Source: Sanderia malayensis (lineage: Eukaryota; Cnidaria; Scyphozoa; Semaeostomeae; Pelagiidae). From it: 64,000 nucleotides of DNA. The notes beneath the pieces were generated by a model, which saw only the letters and a list, made by a program, of their open reading frames with translations, was not told the DNA's origin and did not search any database. Made by a program: the position numbers and the translations under genes. The first letter of the stretch is position 1; the number at the start of each line of letters is the position of its first letter. Where the stretch lies: the NCBI GenBank assembly GCA_013076295.1, contig RQOL01000411.1:1-64000 (forward strand), in the 5' to 3' direction. Positions 41,444 to 52,927 of this stretch are shown piece by piece.

Positions 41444-42861
41444 AGGGACCGTTCATTATTTAGCCAGGGGCTGGTACCGAAGAGAAATTAGTTGAATAAA
41501 CAAAATTTTCCACACTAAAAAGGTTGGGTAAACAAAATTTTCTTTGCATCAAAATGTTGGGTACAAAATTTTCAAAGTACATATGAAAATAAAAACAGCA
41601 AGGTAATTTGAACAGTCAGTTCTCAGTTATCACTGGAATTGCTCAACGAAACGTCCTCTGACATTGAGTCCATTTCATCAATATCAGCTGCAGAAATATC
41701 GTCATCAGAATCGTATGCCAATCCACCAAGCATTTTAAGATATGACATAATGTTTGCACTATCTTTATTTTCTTCACCCAAACGCTTTTTAGCGACAGTA
41801 CAGCTTTCTTTCTTGCCGTTTGAATTGGTGCAAATTTTGTCAATTTCATCCCATGAAAAATTCTTTTCTTTTTCTTGTCTTTGCTTTTCTGCTCTCTTTG
41901 TCTCCTTTGTTTCCTTGCAATATCAAAATCTTCGACAGATGTCTGATCAAATCTCTTTTGAAGAATGTTTAAAACATAATTTAGGTTATTCTCATATGAA
42001 ATAACTCTGGTTTGGAGATCATTCAATGATGATAAAAAGCCCTGGATTACATTTGATTCATTGCTGACCCAACATTTGAGCTGCATTTCTTCTTTATCAT
42101 ATAATTATTCTTCTTCTTTATCATATAATTGCAAGTTTCTTTGCTTGAGGTTATCCAGAAGTTTTGCAATTTTTGCATGTGTGCTCATAACATGTCTCGA
42201 GGCTCTATTAGCACGGTTCACATCTTTGATGCTTGCATCTTCTGGTACATTTACATACCTATCCAGCTTGATATTCTCTTTAGGTATTGCACCTTGATCA
42301 TACAAATGTGTGATCTCATCCTCCAAACTCTTGATATCTTGCATAACATCCCATCTAAATTGCCGTTGACCATCAAGATAGTTCTTGCATTGGGTCTGCT
42401 TTGAAGAGTAGGCAGCATTGTAAATCCCAGCCACAACAGAGTTGAAGAAGAGCAACCTGTCTGTTTTAGGGGAAGGATATAAATACCTCTCCCATGCTGG
42501 CTTTTCGTCTACGCTGGATTGTTGCAAAAATAACTTTCCTTCTTTCGAAAAACCAATCATTGTCTGCTTTATGTTGCCTCTGTCTCCTGATGCCGAGGCA
42601 GCAGATGGGACAGGCTGCTTTAACGGAGCCTGGCCACGATGTGGCCTTTCTTTTCCATCCCAATCTGTGTTTAGCGTTTAGCACATTATTGAAAATTTTC
42701 AATTCAAGTTGCAGTTGGGTAACATTTTTTACACATGGTATAATTGTTTGGGGTTAGGTAAAAAAATGTTCTCATATTCTCCCAGTTGGGTAAAAGATAT
42801 TTTCACTATCAAATTAATTTCTCTTCGGTACCAACCCCTGGGTAAATAATGAACGGTGCCT
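41444..42861. mobile_element. 1.4-kb TIR element with subterminal repeats and one internal gene
   Basis: Inverted ends begin AGGGACCGTTCATTATTTA on the left and AGGCACCGTTCATTATTTA on the right and extend about 45 bp through GGTACCGAAGAGAAATTA. Inside both ends are several TTGGGTAAACAAAATTTT-type subterminal repeats. The flanks show no clean target duplication. Similar GGGACCGGTCATTATTTATG ends occur at 22.1 and 52.4 kb. The internal gene is described separately. Confidence 0.75.
41623..42677 (-). pseudogene. Unrecognised gene inside the 41.4-42.9 kb element
   Basis: The - strand is open from about 42677 to a TAA at 42105, again from there in the same frame to about 41860, and then in a shifted frame to a TGA at 41623. 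The product would have GFSKEGKLFLQQSSVDEKPA, RQFRWDVMQDIKSLEDEITH and a coiled-coil-like middle, a basic stretch KQRRQREQKSKDKKKK, and an acidic end YDSDDDISAADIDEMDSM. The internal TAA comes from a tandem 24-bp duplication (TTATATGATAAAGAAGAAG twice), so it is a recent lesion. The frameshift lies in an A-rich run near 41860. I do not recognise a transposase signature. Confidence 0.55.
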
Positions 42862-44111
42862 TATAGTGTTTCTGAGTTCAAAGAAAAGTCTACATCTTCT
42901 TGTACTTCAGAACTTTGTTGTTGGTTGGGTAACAACTCAACTCGCCCCACGACAAGTTGATTTCTGAGCTCTTGCAGATATTAATTTCACATTTGCTGAT
43001 AAGAGATACGAGGAATTGATATCTAATATAACTAGTATATATATCTATATATACGAAGTCTGTGATTCTGCTTCCCGTAAGAGTGCTCAATACATTAAAG
43101 TAGAGCTAGATATACGAAGGAGAAAGGAGTCAAGAGACTGAACTCTGTAACTCTACAAGCCTGTTTCGTTGTTTCCCACTCATCAGGAAATATACAAATA
43201 AATATATTCCTAATACATCTTATTTATACGCTAAGGGTAATTGAGATAGAATGGGGGGGGGGGGGTGAAATTTGCTTGGACGCCATCTCCTCAACTCGGC
43301 GAAATATTAAATGGGGTGCATTGAATGATGAGAATGAATGATGGCTTGGCGTGCACGCCACAACGAGGCCAGCCCGGGCTGCACTGTTTATATGAGATGC
43401 ATATATATATTATATGATCTTGGGTGTCCAAAGGCGAGATCTCACCTAACCGGCCTAGCCCGGCTCTCATAAGCCCTGTCCACAATACACAAACTAACCC
43501 GGGCTCGCCCCAGGTTCTCGCTAACCTGGGTTAGACTTTAGTAAATATTTGAACGAATAAAAAAAAGGACACGATTCTTCTAACGAGTGACCTTTGACGA
43601 GGTGACCTCGGCACTTTCACCGAATCAATTTTTCCTTGTTCCTCAAAGTTCTCTTTTTCTATACCAAGATACCCAGAAAATCTGTCATATACCAAGCCTA
43701 TAATATTGTAAATTTATTTTGAAGCAGTCCAACTACTCTTTCCACATGGATTCGCACGTGGAATATCGCGATCACAAGAACTCTACACAGCTAAAGACAA
43801 TTTATTGCAGGACGAATTGCGACAGTATTCAACCTTTTTGTGCGACCCGCTCAGCGTTATAAACATCGGAGGAAAGCCAACAAAAGCTTTGACTGGTCCA
43901 ACTTATAACTGTTTACGAGATTTGGTAGAGGAGCCTCTTTTAAGCAAAACCAACTACTGGGAAAAATCTTAATTTAGGGTCCGAGCCAGCACACAGAGAA
44001 AATAGCGCCATTGTTATAATAACTTTAAATATAAGGTACATGACGTCACAGAAAGTTTTACATGCAAAACCATCTTAAATGTTCAAATTGAGGTCCACAC
44101 CTTTGAAAAAG
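42862..44111. other. Unassigned stretch with a 14-G run
   Basis: A long G-run lies at about 43253-43266 and AT-dinucleotide tracts near 43030. No gene is seen. Confidence 0.4.
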
Positions 44112-44384
44112 TTACTTATAGCAATCATAAACAACCATTGTTATTTTGAAAACACATTTTAATAAAACTTCTGGTCTGATATATTTTTTGTCACGCCTCT
44201 CTTTTCGCTTCAAAAATTCAGCAACTGCATTTCTTGGATAAAAAAAGGATGTTCCTTTACCATTTAAGGAGATGTGCATAATACTGTTTATTGAATTTTG
44301 GGTAAGTGAAGCTCTGTTTGAGGTCTTGATGTTGTTGTAATGAGAGACTGTTCTTTCAGTCCCCATGCTATGTGGGGTCATCAT
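44112..44384 (-). pseudogene. hAT transposase C-terminal fragment
   Basis: The frame begins MMTPHSMGTERTVSHYNNIK, then SLTQNSINSIMHISLNGKGT and YPRNAVAEFLKRKERR. It is the same hAT dimerisation-type segment as at 31.8 kb but clearly diverged from it, so it derives from a different family member. Confidence 0.6.
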
Positions 44385-45339
44385 GATACATAATGTGAAA
44401 AAGGGCCCCTAACTACTGGGGCAAAATTAGAATTTCTTGCTTCACTACTGGGCCGGATGAAGGGCCTACTGGGCAGAAACCCCACTGGTTGCAATGTTAA
44501 AAGAGGCCCTGATGAGTTGACGCAGGAAACATGTTGGCATTTCATGCTATCGTGCAAATCAATGACCACAGCACACTTTGAAAATTGCTCTCTGAATGCT
44601 GTGGGCATAGTCTTGCAACTTCCCTTTCAGGTCAAAGTAGATAGACATTTTGACAAAACAACAATCCACTTGTAGGAAATTCTGCAAACACTACTTTGGT
44701 GAATTCCAAAACGATAAGCCAAGTATTGCTCTGATAAATCAAGACGTAACCGCATTAGTACAAGAAGTTGAATGGTGAATATATACAAATATGTTATGGC
44801 CTACCTGAGACAAAGTGAATCCTGCAAACCCAGGCATTGTCAACATTGCTATCTGGGTTTCTTTTGGTAACAGAAACAAGAACCAGAACAAGACTTAACC
44901 ATTTTGAAAAAAATATCGCTACAAAATCAAAATCTGTTTTGCGCGCTTTTTTGTTCATCGCTTGCCTCTCTTGTCAATGAGAGAGATTTGTGTACTTTGG
45001 CCTAACTTTTTTTCTAATTAGCCGCGAGCCTTGGCCGAAAGGCTGTTTTTCGGTTAAATTTTTTGTAAGAAAGAATGTCTATCAGATAAAAATCTGATTT
45101 CCATACAGAAAACTACTATTTTGACGTCAAAGGAACAATTTTTTTTTAAATCTCACTTGGCATCCTTGTCTATAGCACGACTTTTAAACTGGGACCTTAC
45201 TGGGCCAATAGCCCAGTTGTTACAATGTCAAAAGATGCCCTGCAATGTGCGATTGTTTTGCTGGGCCCATGCGCTGCAGACAAGCCGAAGTACATTTGAA
45301 AGTATCTCGGATTGAAAAAGAAATCAAGCTATCACCTGG
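44385..45339. other. Unassigned intergenic stretch
   Basis: I see no supported gene. Two similar AAxTGGGxCCxTACTGGGCC-like stretches occur near 44410 and 45185 and may be old repeat copies. Confidence 0.35.
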
Positions 45340-45560
45340 TTATATTTTGACATATATTATAACAGTGACATGGAGATTTGTGGTTGTTGTCACTGTTGTC
45401 TCTTCTGGATTGCAAATTGATACATGGTGGTCAGATTTCTTACATTTGTCACACTGCCCTCTATCTCTACAATTCTTCACAACATGACCCTTTCTCAGAC
45501 ACTTGAAACAACGTTTGTACTTTCTTAATGTTGCCTTGCCTTTACCCGATTTACGACTTA
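45340..45560 (-). pseudogene. BEL/Pao-type retrotransposon zinc-knuckle fragment
   Basis: The - strand reads LRKYKRCFKCLRKGHVVKNC, then RDRGQCDKCKKSDHHVSICN. The two adjacent knuckles C-x2-C-x4-H-x4-C and C-x2-C-x4-HH are the hallmark of the BEL/Pao gag-protease junction. No protease or reverse transcriptase follows; a stop occurs about 20 codons on. It is too short to stand out as an open frame. Confidence 0.65.
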
Positions 45561-48500
45561 ATATTCACGTTTGCGAACTATTGACAATTTCATTCCACCT
45601 CAGGGGGCTGGTTAGCTCACTTCTCATGTATAAACGCAGAAGCGTTTCTGCATACCAGTCACTTTGTCGACTGGATCTCACTTCTGTGGGCTATCCCACC
45701 TCGATGGGCCACCTCACCTCATATGAACAAGGTTTTGGAGTTATCAAGGTTAGAGATCACGTCCTTACATCTGCACATAAGTAAAACCGGCTTAAATTGG
45801 AATATGTGGACTATCAAAGAAAAAAGGTAATTTGGAAATGCAAATGAAGAAAGCTCAAGGTAAGTTTTTTGTTGCTGACAAAGATATTTTTCTCATTTAT
45901 TTTAGAATCATTTTCTTTCTTAGAGTGTTTTCTTTTTTTCTTTTTATTTCTCCATTTTTTTACTTCTCTCTATTTTGGCTGTTCTTGCTGTGCTCTACTT
46001 TCTTTAGTTAGGGCTTTATTTTTCACCATGTTTTTGCACATGAGCTCATTATGCAACCCTCGTGTTTCAGTCTCCGCCCTGTTTTGAGCTTAGCAATCCC
46101 TTTTATGACTTTCGTCCTTGAAGAGATAAGTGTTTGCAAAACTATATCATCTTTTGCGAACTTGCATTGTTCAGATCCATGAAAAATGAAAAGATGATCT
46201 TTTCATTTTTGATACATTTGAACATTGGCTCAACTTTGAAATCTATTCTTTTTTGCACCGGAAATTTAGAAAACTTTTAAAGCACATGGAAATCGTATCA
46301 CACAACACAAGAGACACAAGAACATTCAAAGCCTTCAATGATGTTTCTAGCGGTTAAGCAATATTTTAATTTTTCTGGCGCTGCCATGACATTTCCAGGG
46401 ATGACACATATAGCAAATACTTAAAAAGAGGGAAATACAGCTGTTGAGAACCTTATCTTAGCAAGAACTTTCTTGGTAGGATATGATTTAACAGATCCCA
46501 TTAACTACGAAATGCTTCACTTTTAAATGGAAGGGAAGCTTTTCGTAACATTCATTAACTATTTGAAGCTTTTAGTTACTTTAAATTATTTTTATGCTTA
46601 TGACCCCGTTGCCCCTATAAGATTGGTGTAACTGTTAAGAGGGTGTAGTTGGTGAAGTTCGATATTTTATGCGTTTATGACATAAGTAAGTTGCTTAATT
46701 AGAGAAAATAGGTTAGCGTGCCCTCTGTAGGTTAGCGCTATCTCCCGTATTTCGTAGCTTCCTGACAAAGTTTTTCGATCTGATGTTTTAATTAAAGTAA
46801 TTAAATTTTGTTATTTTAGAAGCCAGACCAAAGACGACAAGGTTTCACCGTCACTTTAGGTTTCTGGGTATGGTGCGATAACAAGACGGTGAAGACTTGT
46901 TTTCTATATTCTGCAGCTTCTCTTATAATATTGAGCTCTTTTGTTATATTGACAATATATTATATCCTATATTATATTGTCTTATCTGTTATTTCATTCA
47001 CCGTAAGCATATTTAGGGCATTCGTTTAAATATCGTATTTGCAACCCTTTCGTATTTGTTAGTATTGATTTAAGTGTAGTCTAGACTGGCGAATTTTATG
47101 TGATCCACTGAGCCCAATCGAGTAGCACATTATTCATTTAAATTCTTTTTTTTGAAGCAAGTTTATGTAATAATATTTTAGTTTTAACAAACATTTTGCA
47201 GTATGAAATTCAGATTCGACTTTGAACTGACTGAACGGCATACATAAACAATGCATTTGGACACTGGAGAGCAGTTGGCAGTAAGTCGGAGATGTTTGCT
47301 TCCGAACAGAGACATTTACCATGATTATTGTCTTCTTTTATACGAGACACGTCACGAATTACTTCGCAACTCGTATTTTTCAAGACAAGCAGTTCAGATG
47401 ACACACCAGCCCTAGTGGAGAAGACCGTTGTCAGTCGCAGGAAGCAGGGAATGGAAAGGACTCTGTCCAACTAAAGCATGATGCCATTTGAGATGCAGAA
47501 AGGTGTTCACGTGGCAAATAGGGAGAATTCTGTTTGCAACTGTACGAGAGCTACAGGCAAACAATACTCGATCTAACAACATAGTTTTACAACTTTTCAA
47601 TATCCTCAATTGCAATTATCTTAAATGGATTGAAGAATGTGCTTATCTGCGGTGGAGACATCATGAGAAGTAACGCATATAAATATACACATGTTAAGAT
47701 GTGTGTGGAACTGTTAAGAATCTCATTTTGCAAGAGTCTTTATAACAAGTTCAGACAGTAAAGTACCAAACTGACATTGATGGTTCGGCTCTTGGCTTTC
47801 AGTCAAAAAACATTGCTTTGAACTCAAAGAAGACAATTGTTGTGAGTGCAAAGCAACTTTCATGACTTCACAGCTTTCTTAGGTAAATTCCAGTTCTAAA
47901 GAATGTTGAAAAAGGTTCCAGCGAGAACATTGTTGTAATCTAATTGGTTTATAAGAAAAACTCCTACGCCCTTCCAATAAAAGAAAGAAGCCTTTAAATT
48001 CACCGTCTTATCAAAGATGGACTATGCAGGCGCTGTTTATCTGCTTTCTCCGGTGTTCCTTCTAAAACATTTGCAAAAGGTTCTGTTGTGAAAGAGTGGA
48101 ATTAGACAACAACGACAACAAAAATAGCGTCATACTTAATAGGTTTAAGCATTGAACTGAATTCACTGGATTGCATTTAGTAATTATTTTTAATTTTTAA
48201 TCATTAAATGAACTTTGAATTTTTAAACCTATATTTCGTGATGATTTTTAGTTAAACTTTAATTTCATATTTATGTAATTTCTCATGTGCTTAGTTGACC
48301 GATTTATTTTCATTTGTTACGTTTATTTACTGTCAACATTGATCCTTATTTGGTAAATATTTAAGTGTTAAAATTAGTTGTATCTTCATCATTCCTCTTC
48401 TTAACTTTAATTTCTAACTTTAATGCTGAAATTTTACTTTCAACTGTAATCTTTAATAATTTTGAAGTGTTTCTTGAGTGACCGCGTCACGAGTAATCGT

Positions 48501-50202
48501 TGGTTGTAATTATTCGAATTTACAATAAAGTTGACATGAGAGAAATGCCTGCGTTTCATTGTCGAGTTAACTGAAGAGCCGAGCTTCGAAGAACTGCGGA
48601 AAACCGAAACACCAGAAGAAACTTTGCTCAAGAACAAGTGCTGTGAGTTTTAGTTACCATTTTGGTAATCGAGTTAGAGTAACCCAGTTGTGAAACCCCA
48701 TTTAACTAGTTAACATTATGTGAAAGTTGTTCCGGTCTGTATTCTACACATTTTGCAGAAAAAATTCGTTCGTTCCTTAATTTAGTAATCGGTCATGCCT
48801 GTGTTTGCACAATTGTTTCGCATTTTCCGTTTCGCTTCGTTCCGCCCCAGGTTCCGTTTCTCGTTTCGTTTCGCGTTCCGTCCGTTAGTAAAGCCGAAAA
48901 CGGTGTCGTGTGGTGAACAGATTAACAAATGCACACCGTTTCACCTCTGGAATCCGAAGCGAAATGAAAACGGTGTCGTGTGAAGGAAGTCTAAGTGTGC
49001 TGATGGGTCAATTGTTGTTAAATAAAATGGACATTTGAATCGGAACATTTTTGATTTTTCCTCTGTGCCCATCTGTGCCTAGCCTGTTCTGTTGTGTAGA
49101 GGCAAGGTGCTTGGGGTGGGGCGAGGAGAAGACACCAGACAGCAGAACAAAGATGGCAAGAGAATGAGAAGTACAGGACCTAGAAGAGAACAACACCAAA
49201 GAAAGACGGCATTGTAAGACAACAAAGGTAACAAAATTGTCCTAGTTCTTATTATTAACATTGTTTTACCTCCCTTTTGAAGAATTTCTAGAAGGATGTT
49301 ATTTCAAGACCAATCAAACAAAAGAAGGTCTTTTTAAGGAGTTCAGCAGACAGACATCATTCGCACCCACCGACCAGGATAGCAGGATTTTGTTCATTAT
49401 AGCGCTCATTTCTGCTTTGAAGTAAAGAGAGATATTGGGAAAGAATTAAAGATGAGATTAAAAAGCTAAAATTAAACGCTATTTCTGCAATAGATGCAGT
49501 AAACGAGCTCGTAACCCAAAGTGTGACTCTCAGCTTTGCTCGGGCCGGGCCGAAGCATTCTTCCCCCTGAGTGGTTAGACCCGTGCCGACCGAAAACAAC
49601 AATGAAAATGTCTGAAGTTTGAGTTTGTGGGCATGATATCGAAGGAATTTTAATTTCTGAAGTGCCGAAAATTAATTCGATATTTGTAATTTTAAGTTAA
49701 AGTAAGTTATTACAAAAAGTAACAGCTGGGATAAGCGAAATCAGAGCTCCATGTTGTGTCACAGACACTCGAAGAAGCAATGGGGACGCGGGAAGACGTC
49801 ATGATTTTTCAGAGGTACCTATTTTCAAAATTAAATTGTGTCTCGGACGTTGAAGAAACCACACAAATGATTTTCAATGTGCCTGCTAAAAGATTCGCCT
49901 TTATAGTGGTTCCACCGGAGCTCAAATATTTCCACCCTGAGTGGAGTTATTAAAATAAAACGAGAAAAAGTTCGAGAAATTCTATTGACTTCCATTGGAA
50001 AATTTCTTTTGGGTCATCACTGTGACACCTTAGCGTTGTGGTACTTTTCGCCAAAGGTGGCCTTATTCAAGGTGAAATTAAAGTGACTTATACTTGTCAG
50101 ATGCACGTCAAAATTGCATCAAACTGATCTGTAGGTCTTTGACTTTCACTTAAAATAACAAAAAATCGAATGTCAAATCTCGTTGCATCAGCACTTTAAA
50201 AT
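45561..50202. other. 4.6-kb AT-rich stretch without recognised genes
   Basis: Only short open frames occur and none has a recognisable domain. A pyrimidine-rich stretch with CGTTTCG-type units lies at 48817-48890 and an AT palindrome near 46950-46985. No RNA gene was recognised. Confidence 0.45.
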
Positions 50203-50217
50203 ATAATCAAACAAATA

Positions 50218-50495
50218 CAGTGGAATCCCGCTATAACGACATCTGTAGGGACCGAGAAAATAGTTCGCAATAGCGGGAGTTCGTGGTACAGAAGGAAAAT
50301 TTTTTATGAAGAATTCCAAACATAATAAGCAAGTTTTGTTCGTAATAACGAAAGTTCGTTATATCCATGGTTCGTTATACAGGGAGTACTTACAGTAGGA
50401 TTTACTTCCCAGAATCCAAGGGACCGGAGTTTTAGTTCATAATAGTGGGAAGTCCGTGACAAGCGGGGTTCGTTAGGTATAACGGGATTCCACTT
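50218..50495. mobile_element. 278-bp pogo/Tigger-like MITE with TA duplication
   Basis: The ends read CAGTGGAATCCCGCTATAAC and, inverted, AAGTGGAATCCCGTTATACC, the typical CAGTGGAA-CCCG-TATAAC form of pogo/Tigger termini. TA flanks both ends (50216-50217, 50496-50497). The homologous site at 20764 reads AACAAATATGTCCAGAG without the insert, which confirms the boundaries. It has no coding capacity. Confidence 0.9.
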
Positions 50496-50581
50496 TAAGT
50501 CCAGAGAATAAAATCAAATAAATGAAAGTGGAGATATATGTTTTATTTAAATTAAAACTTCATAGCATGCTACACTGAAAT

Positions 50582-51183
50582 TATCATTGAACGCTAAAAA
50601 AAGTATTGCTGATGCGGTTGCTGATCTTCCAGGGAGTTGTGCTTTGGTTGAGTTTTCAGCTCAACAAATGATTTTTTAATTGCTTTTTAAATCTGTGCAA
50701 GGTAGAAAGTTCCCTGATATTTATTGGGATTTCGTTCCAGGCCTTAAGAGCCGAATATGAAAATCCTTTTTTGACATACTCAAGATTAAACCTCGGAATC
50801 TGAAGATCTTTGCAGAATCACGTGTTATAACTGGAGTATTGGGATCTATGCTGAAATTTATTCCAGAGATTTTCTGGACAGAGTTGGTTTATTATTTTAT
50901 AGGCCATAACGGCACGATCGAACAAGAGAAGTTTCTCAGTATTAAGCAAGTTGTTTGTCCATTCATCTTTGATTCTGCAATTTTCGATCATGGAAATGGC
51001 CCTGTTTTGAAGACGTTGGAGATTTTCCCTTTTGGAGGTTGAGACACTGCCCCAGATGACATCTGCGTATCGCATGTGACTTTCTACAAGAGCACGATAT
51101 ACGTTGCTTAACTGAGATTGTGGGAGAATATTTTTTAACCTTTTTATGGATGTGAGACCTCCTTTGACAAAGGAGGTCTCACC
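50582..51183 (-). mobile_element. 5'-truncated non-LTR retrotransposon (LINE) insertion
   Basis: Comparison with the uninterrupted copy at 20.85 kb shows about 600 bp inserted here. It encodes the C-terminal end of a LINE reverse transcriptase on the - strand, described separately. The 5' (right) edge coincides with a perfect 15-bp palindrome. Confidence 0.75.
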
Positions 51184-51192
51184 AAGACACAT
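50656..51192 (-). pseudogene. LINE reverse-transcriptase C-terminal region, one nonsense codon
   Basis: The frame reads LKNILPQSQLSNVYRALVES, HMRYADVIWGSVS, LQRLQNRAISMI and FDRAVMAYKIINQLCPENLW, all typical of the post-RT region of CR1/jockey-like LINEs. A single TGA at about 50818-50820 (likely from CGA) interrupts it. The same frame then continues LQIPRFNLEYVKKGFSYSAL and AWNEIPINIRELSTLHRFKK to the natural end at 50656. The N-terminal endonuclease and RT core are missing. Confidence 0.8.
51152..51182. repeat. Perfect palindrome, 15-bp arms, 1-nt centre
   Basis: GTGAGACCTCCTTTG, one A, then its exact complement CAAAGGAGGTCTCAC. It sits at the truncated 5' edge of the LINE fragment. Confidence 0.95.
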
Positions 51193-52549
51193 AATAAATG
51201 ATTTTTTAATGCAATGGAAGAAAGTTTACATTTGATCCTGTAATATCAGCACACTTCTCCTTTTTTCACCCTGACCTTTGAGGCAAGCATTTTGAAGAAT
51301 GCAATGTTTTCGTTGTCCATCCCCTTGTGAATAAAAAGATCAATGCTATAAATGTTTCCTGTTCCATGTTCACTATTCGGTTGTCACATTTTCTTTTCTT
51401 TTCATGCTTCCGGTAGTAATTTCTTTCATTTCATGCTTCTTCTCCATCATTTGAGTTGGAGTGAATGCTCTTGCACAATCAGCGTTCGTTTTGAAATCAC
51501 ACGTGAATAAAAAATGGTGACTAGCCATGCCTCCAAAAACCTTTTGCTCTGATGTTTAGCCTGGCTTCGTCTCCACGTAGTGGTGGCATCGTTAGCTCAA
51601 TCTCAACACAGTTACACACACCCCCGAGTAAGTTGTCTGTGAATTCCCTAATGTGTTGGGTTTTTATGAAGCCACCTGTCTTGCAATTCATGGCATGCGA
51701 AAAAATGGCCAGGCCATTAAAGAACCAATGTACTTGTGAATTGCCTTATCGTTGCTGTAATGTATCTTCAGTTCTGTATCCTGGACCTTTCTCTATCTGT
51801 ATTCTCAATAGCAACAGCCTTGTCTTTTGCTTGATTTATGTTGCCATTTTCACTCTTTAAGAAAGTATGAATCGTAAATAATTGTTTGAACGGATCCTTG
51901 AATATCTTGAAGGTGCCATCCACGAATTAAGTCTTTGCTTTACTTCGGAGTGACAACTCTTCATCTGTGGCTAGTATTGGTTTCCTTGCATGCTTCAGGC
52001 TAGCAGCTTTTTGCAAAAAAGTCGTTCCGCAAGTTGTGATCCGAAAGTTCAAGTTTTCCACTTGGTTTATTGGTCCAATAATTTGTCGATGACGGTTGGC
52101 TTGTAGAACAATGTTGGACAGCTGGGAGTACGCTTTATTAGAAAATATGAAAATATAACGCGGAGTAATTTGACAAAATGAGAGGATAGCATGCAATGCA
52201 ATAACGTCTGATGGGTAAAAAGAGGGGAGGGCAAGCCTGACTTAAAAAAAGTTGCCTTGAAAAAAAGCTTTTTGCAAGGCAACAAAAACAACATCTGCTG
52301 AAAGTGGCCCCCTCTTTTTTAAGCTGTACCTTTGGTGCCCCTCTTTTAAGCTCCAAAATTTTTGGTGACCTCTCCAAATAACTTCCGGTCCCCTACCCGG
52401 CATAAATAATGACCGGTCCCTTTGGCGAATCATACCAAATTTTGATTGGCCAAAACGTGCGAAAGAGGCTAGACGAACTGAAGCGGCAAAAAACACGTGC
52501 GTGGTGTTATGATCCGTTGTGTTGGTGTTGGTGGTGGGATGACAGAAAT

Positions 52550-52630
52550 AGACCCCTTGCACAATTCATTTTCAACGCGAGGCTCAAATTTGAGAACGAG
52601 GTGATAGGTGTAGTAGATTTTAAATTAACC
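52550..52630 (+). repeat. Left terminal inverted repeat of the ISL2EU-like element
   Basis: These 81 bp are nearly identical to the complement of 60013-60093, preceded by AT at 52548-52549. Confidence 0.95.
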
Positions 52631-52927
52631 CGCAATTACCGAAGTGAACACCGCAAACTATCAATTGTCGCTCGATTTATTTACCTGTTTTATTTAAAAA
52701 CATGGATCAATTCAGAGCACTGTTACCGGAAGATAAGTTAGTTAATTGTCTGGATGATTTGAGGAAGTTAACTGTGAAGGAATTGAAAGTGATCTTAGTT
52801 GCTTACAAAGAGAAAATTTCTGGCTCAAAAGCGGACCTCATTCTGAGGGCCTATGCCATTCTTTCTCGGATAAAGAAGCAAGAAGAAGATAATTCATGTT
52901 CTGTAACACCTCCATCAATTGATGCGT

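Larger units (their letters stand above)
50203..52549. mobile_element. Dispersed repeat, copy 2, left block
   Basis: This matches 20752-22284 in the same orientation, interrupted by a pogo-like MITE and a LINE fragment that copy 1 lacks. It ends at the AT target of the ISL2EU-like element and resumes at 61546 after the later insertions. Confidence 0.8.

Noticed and set aside
41162..41495. Pro/Trp/Gly-rich frames on both strands
   Set aside because: They are translations of the GGGTGGGCGGA tandem repeat.
43130..43200. A stretch reminiscent of a retroelement 3' tail (CTACAAGCCTGTTTCGTTG)
   Set aside because: No adjoining coding sequence or second copy in the window; resemblance is from memory only.
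48795..48983. An Arg/Phe-rich + strand frame
   Set aside because: It comes from CGTTTCG-type simple sequence; the same stretch gives similar frames in other phases.
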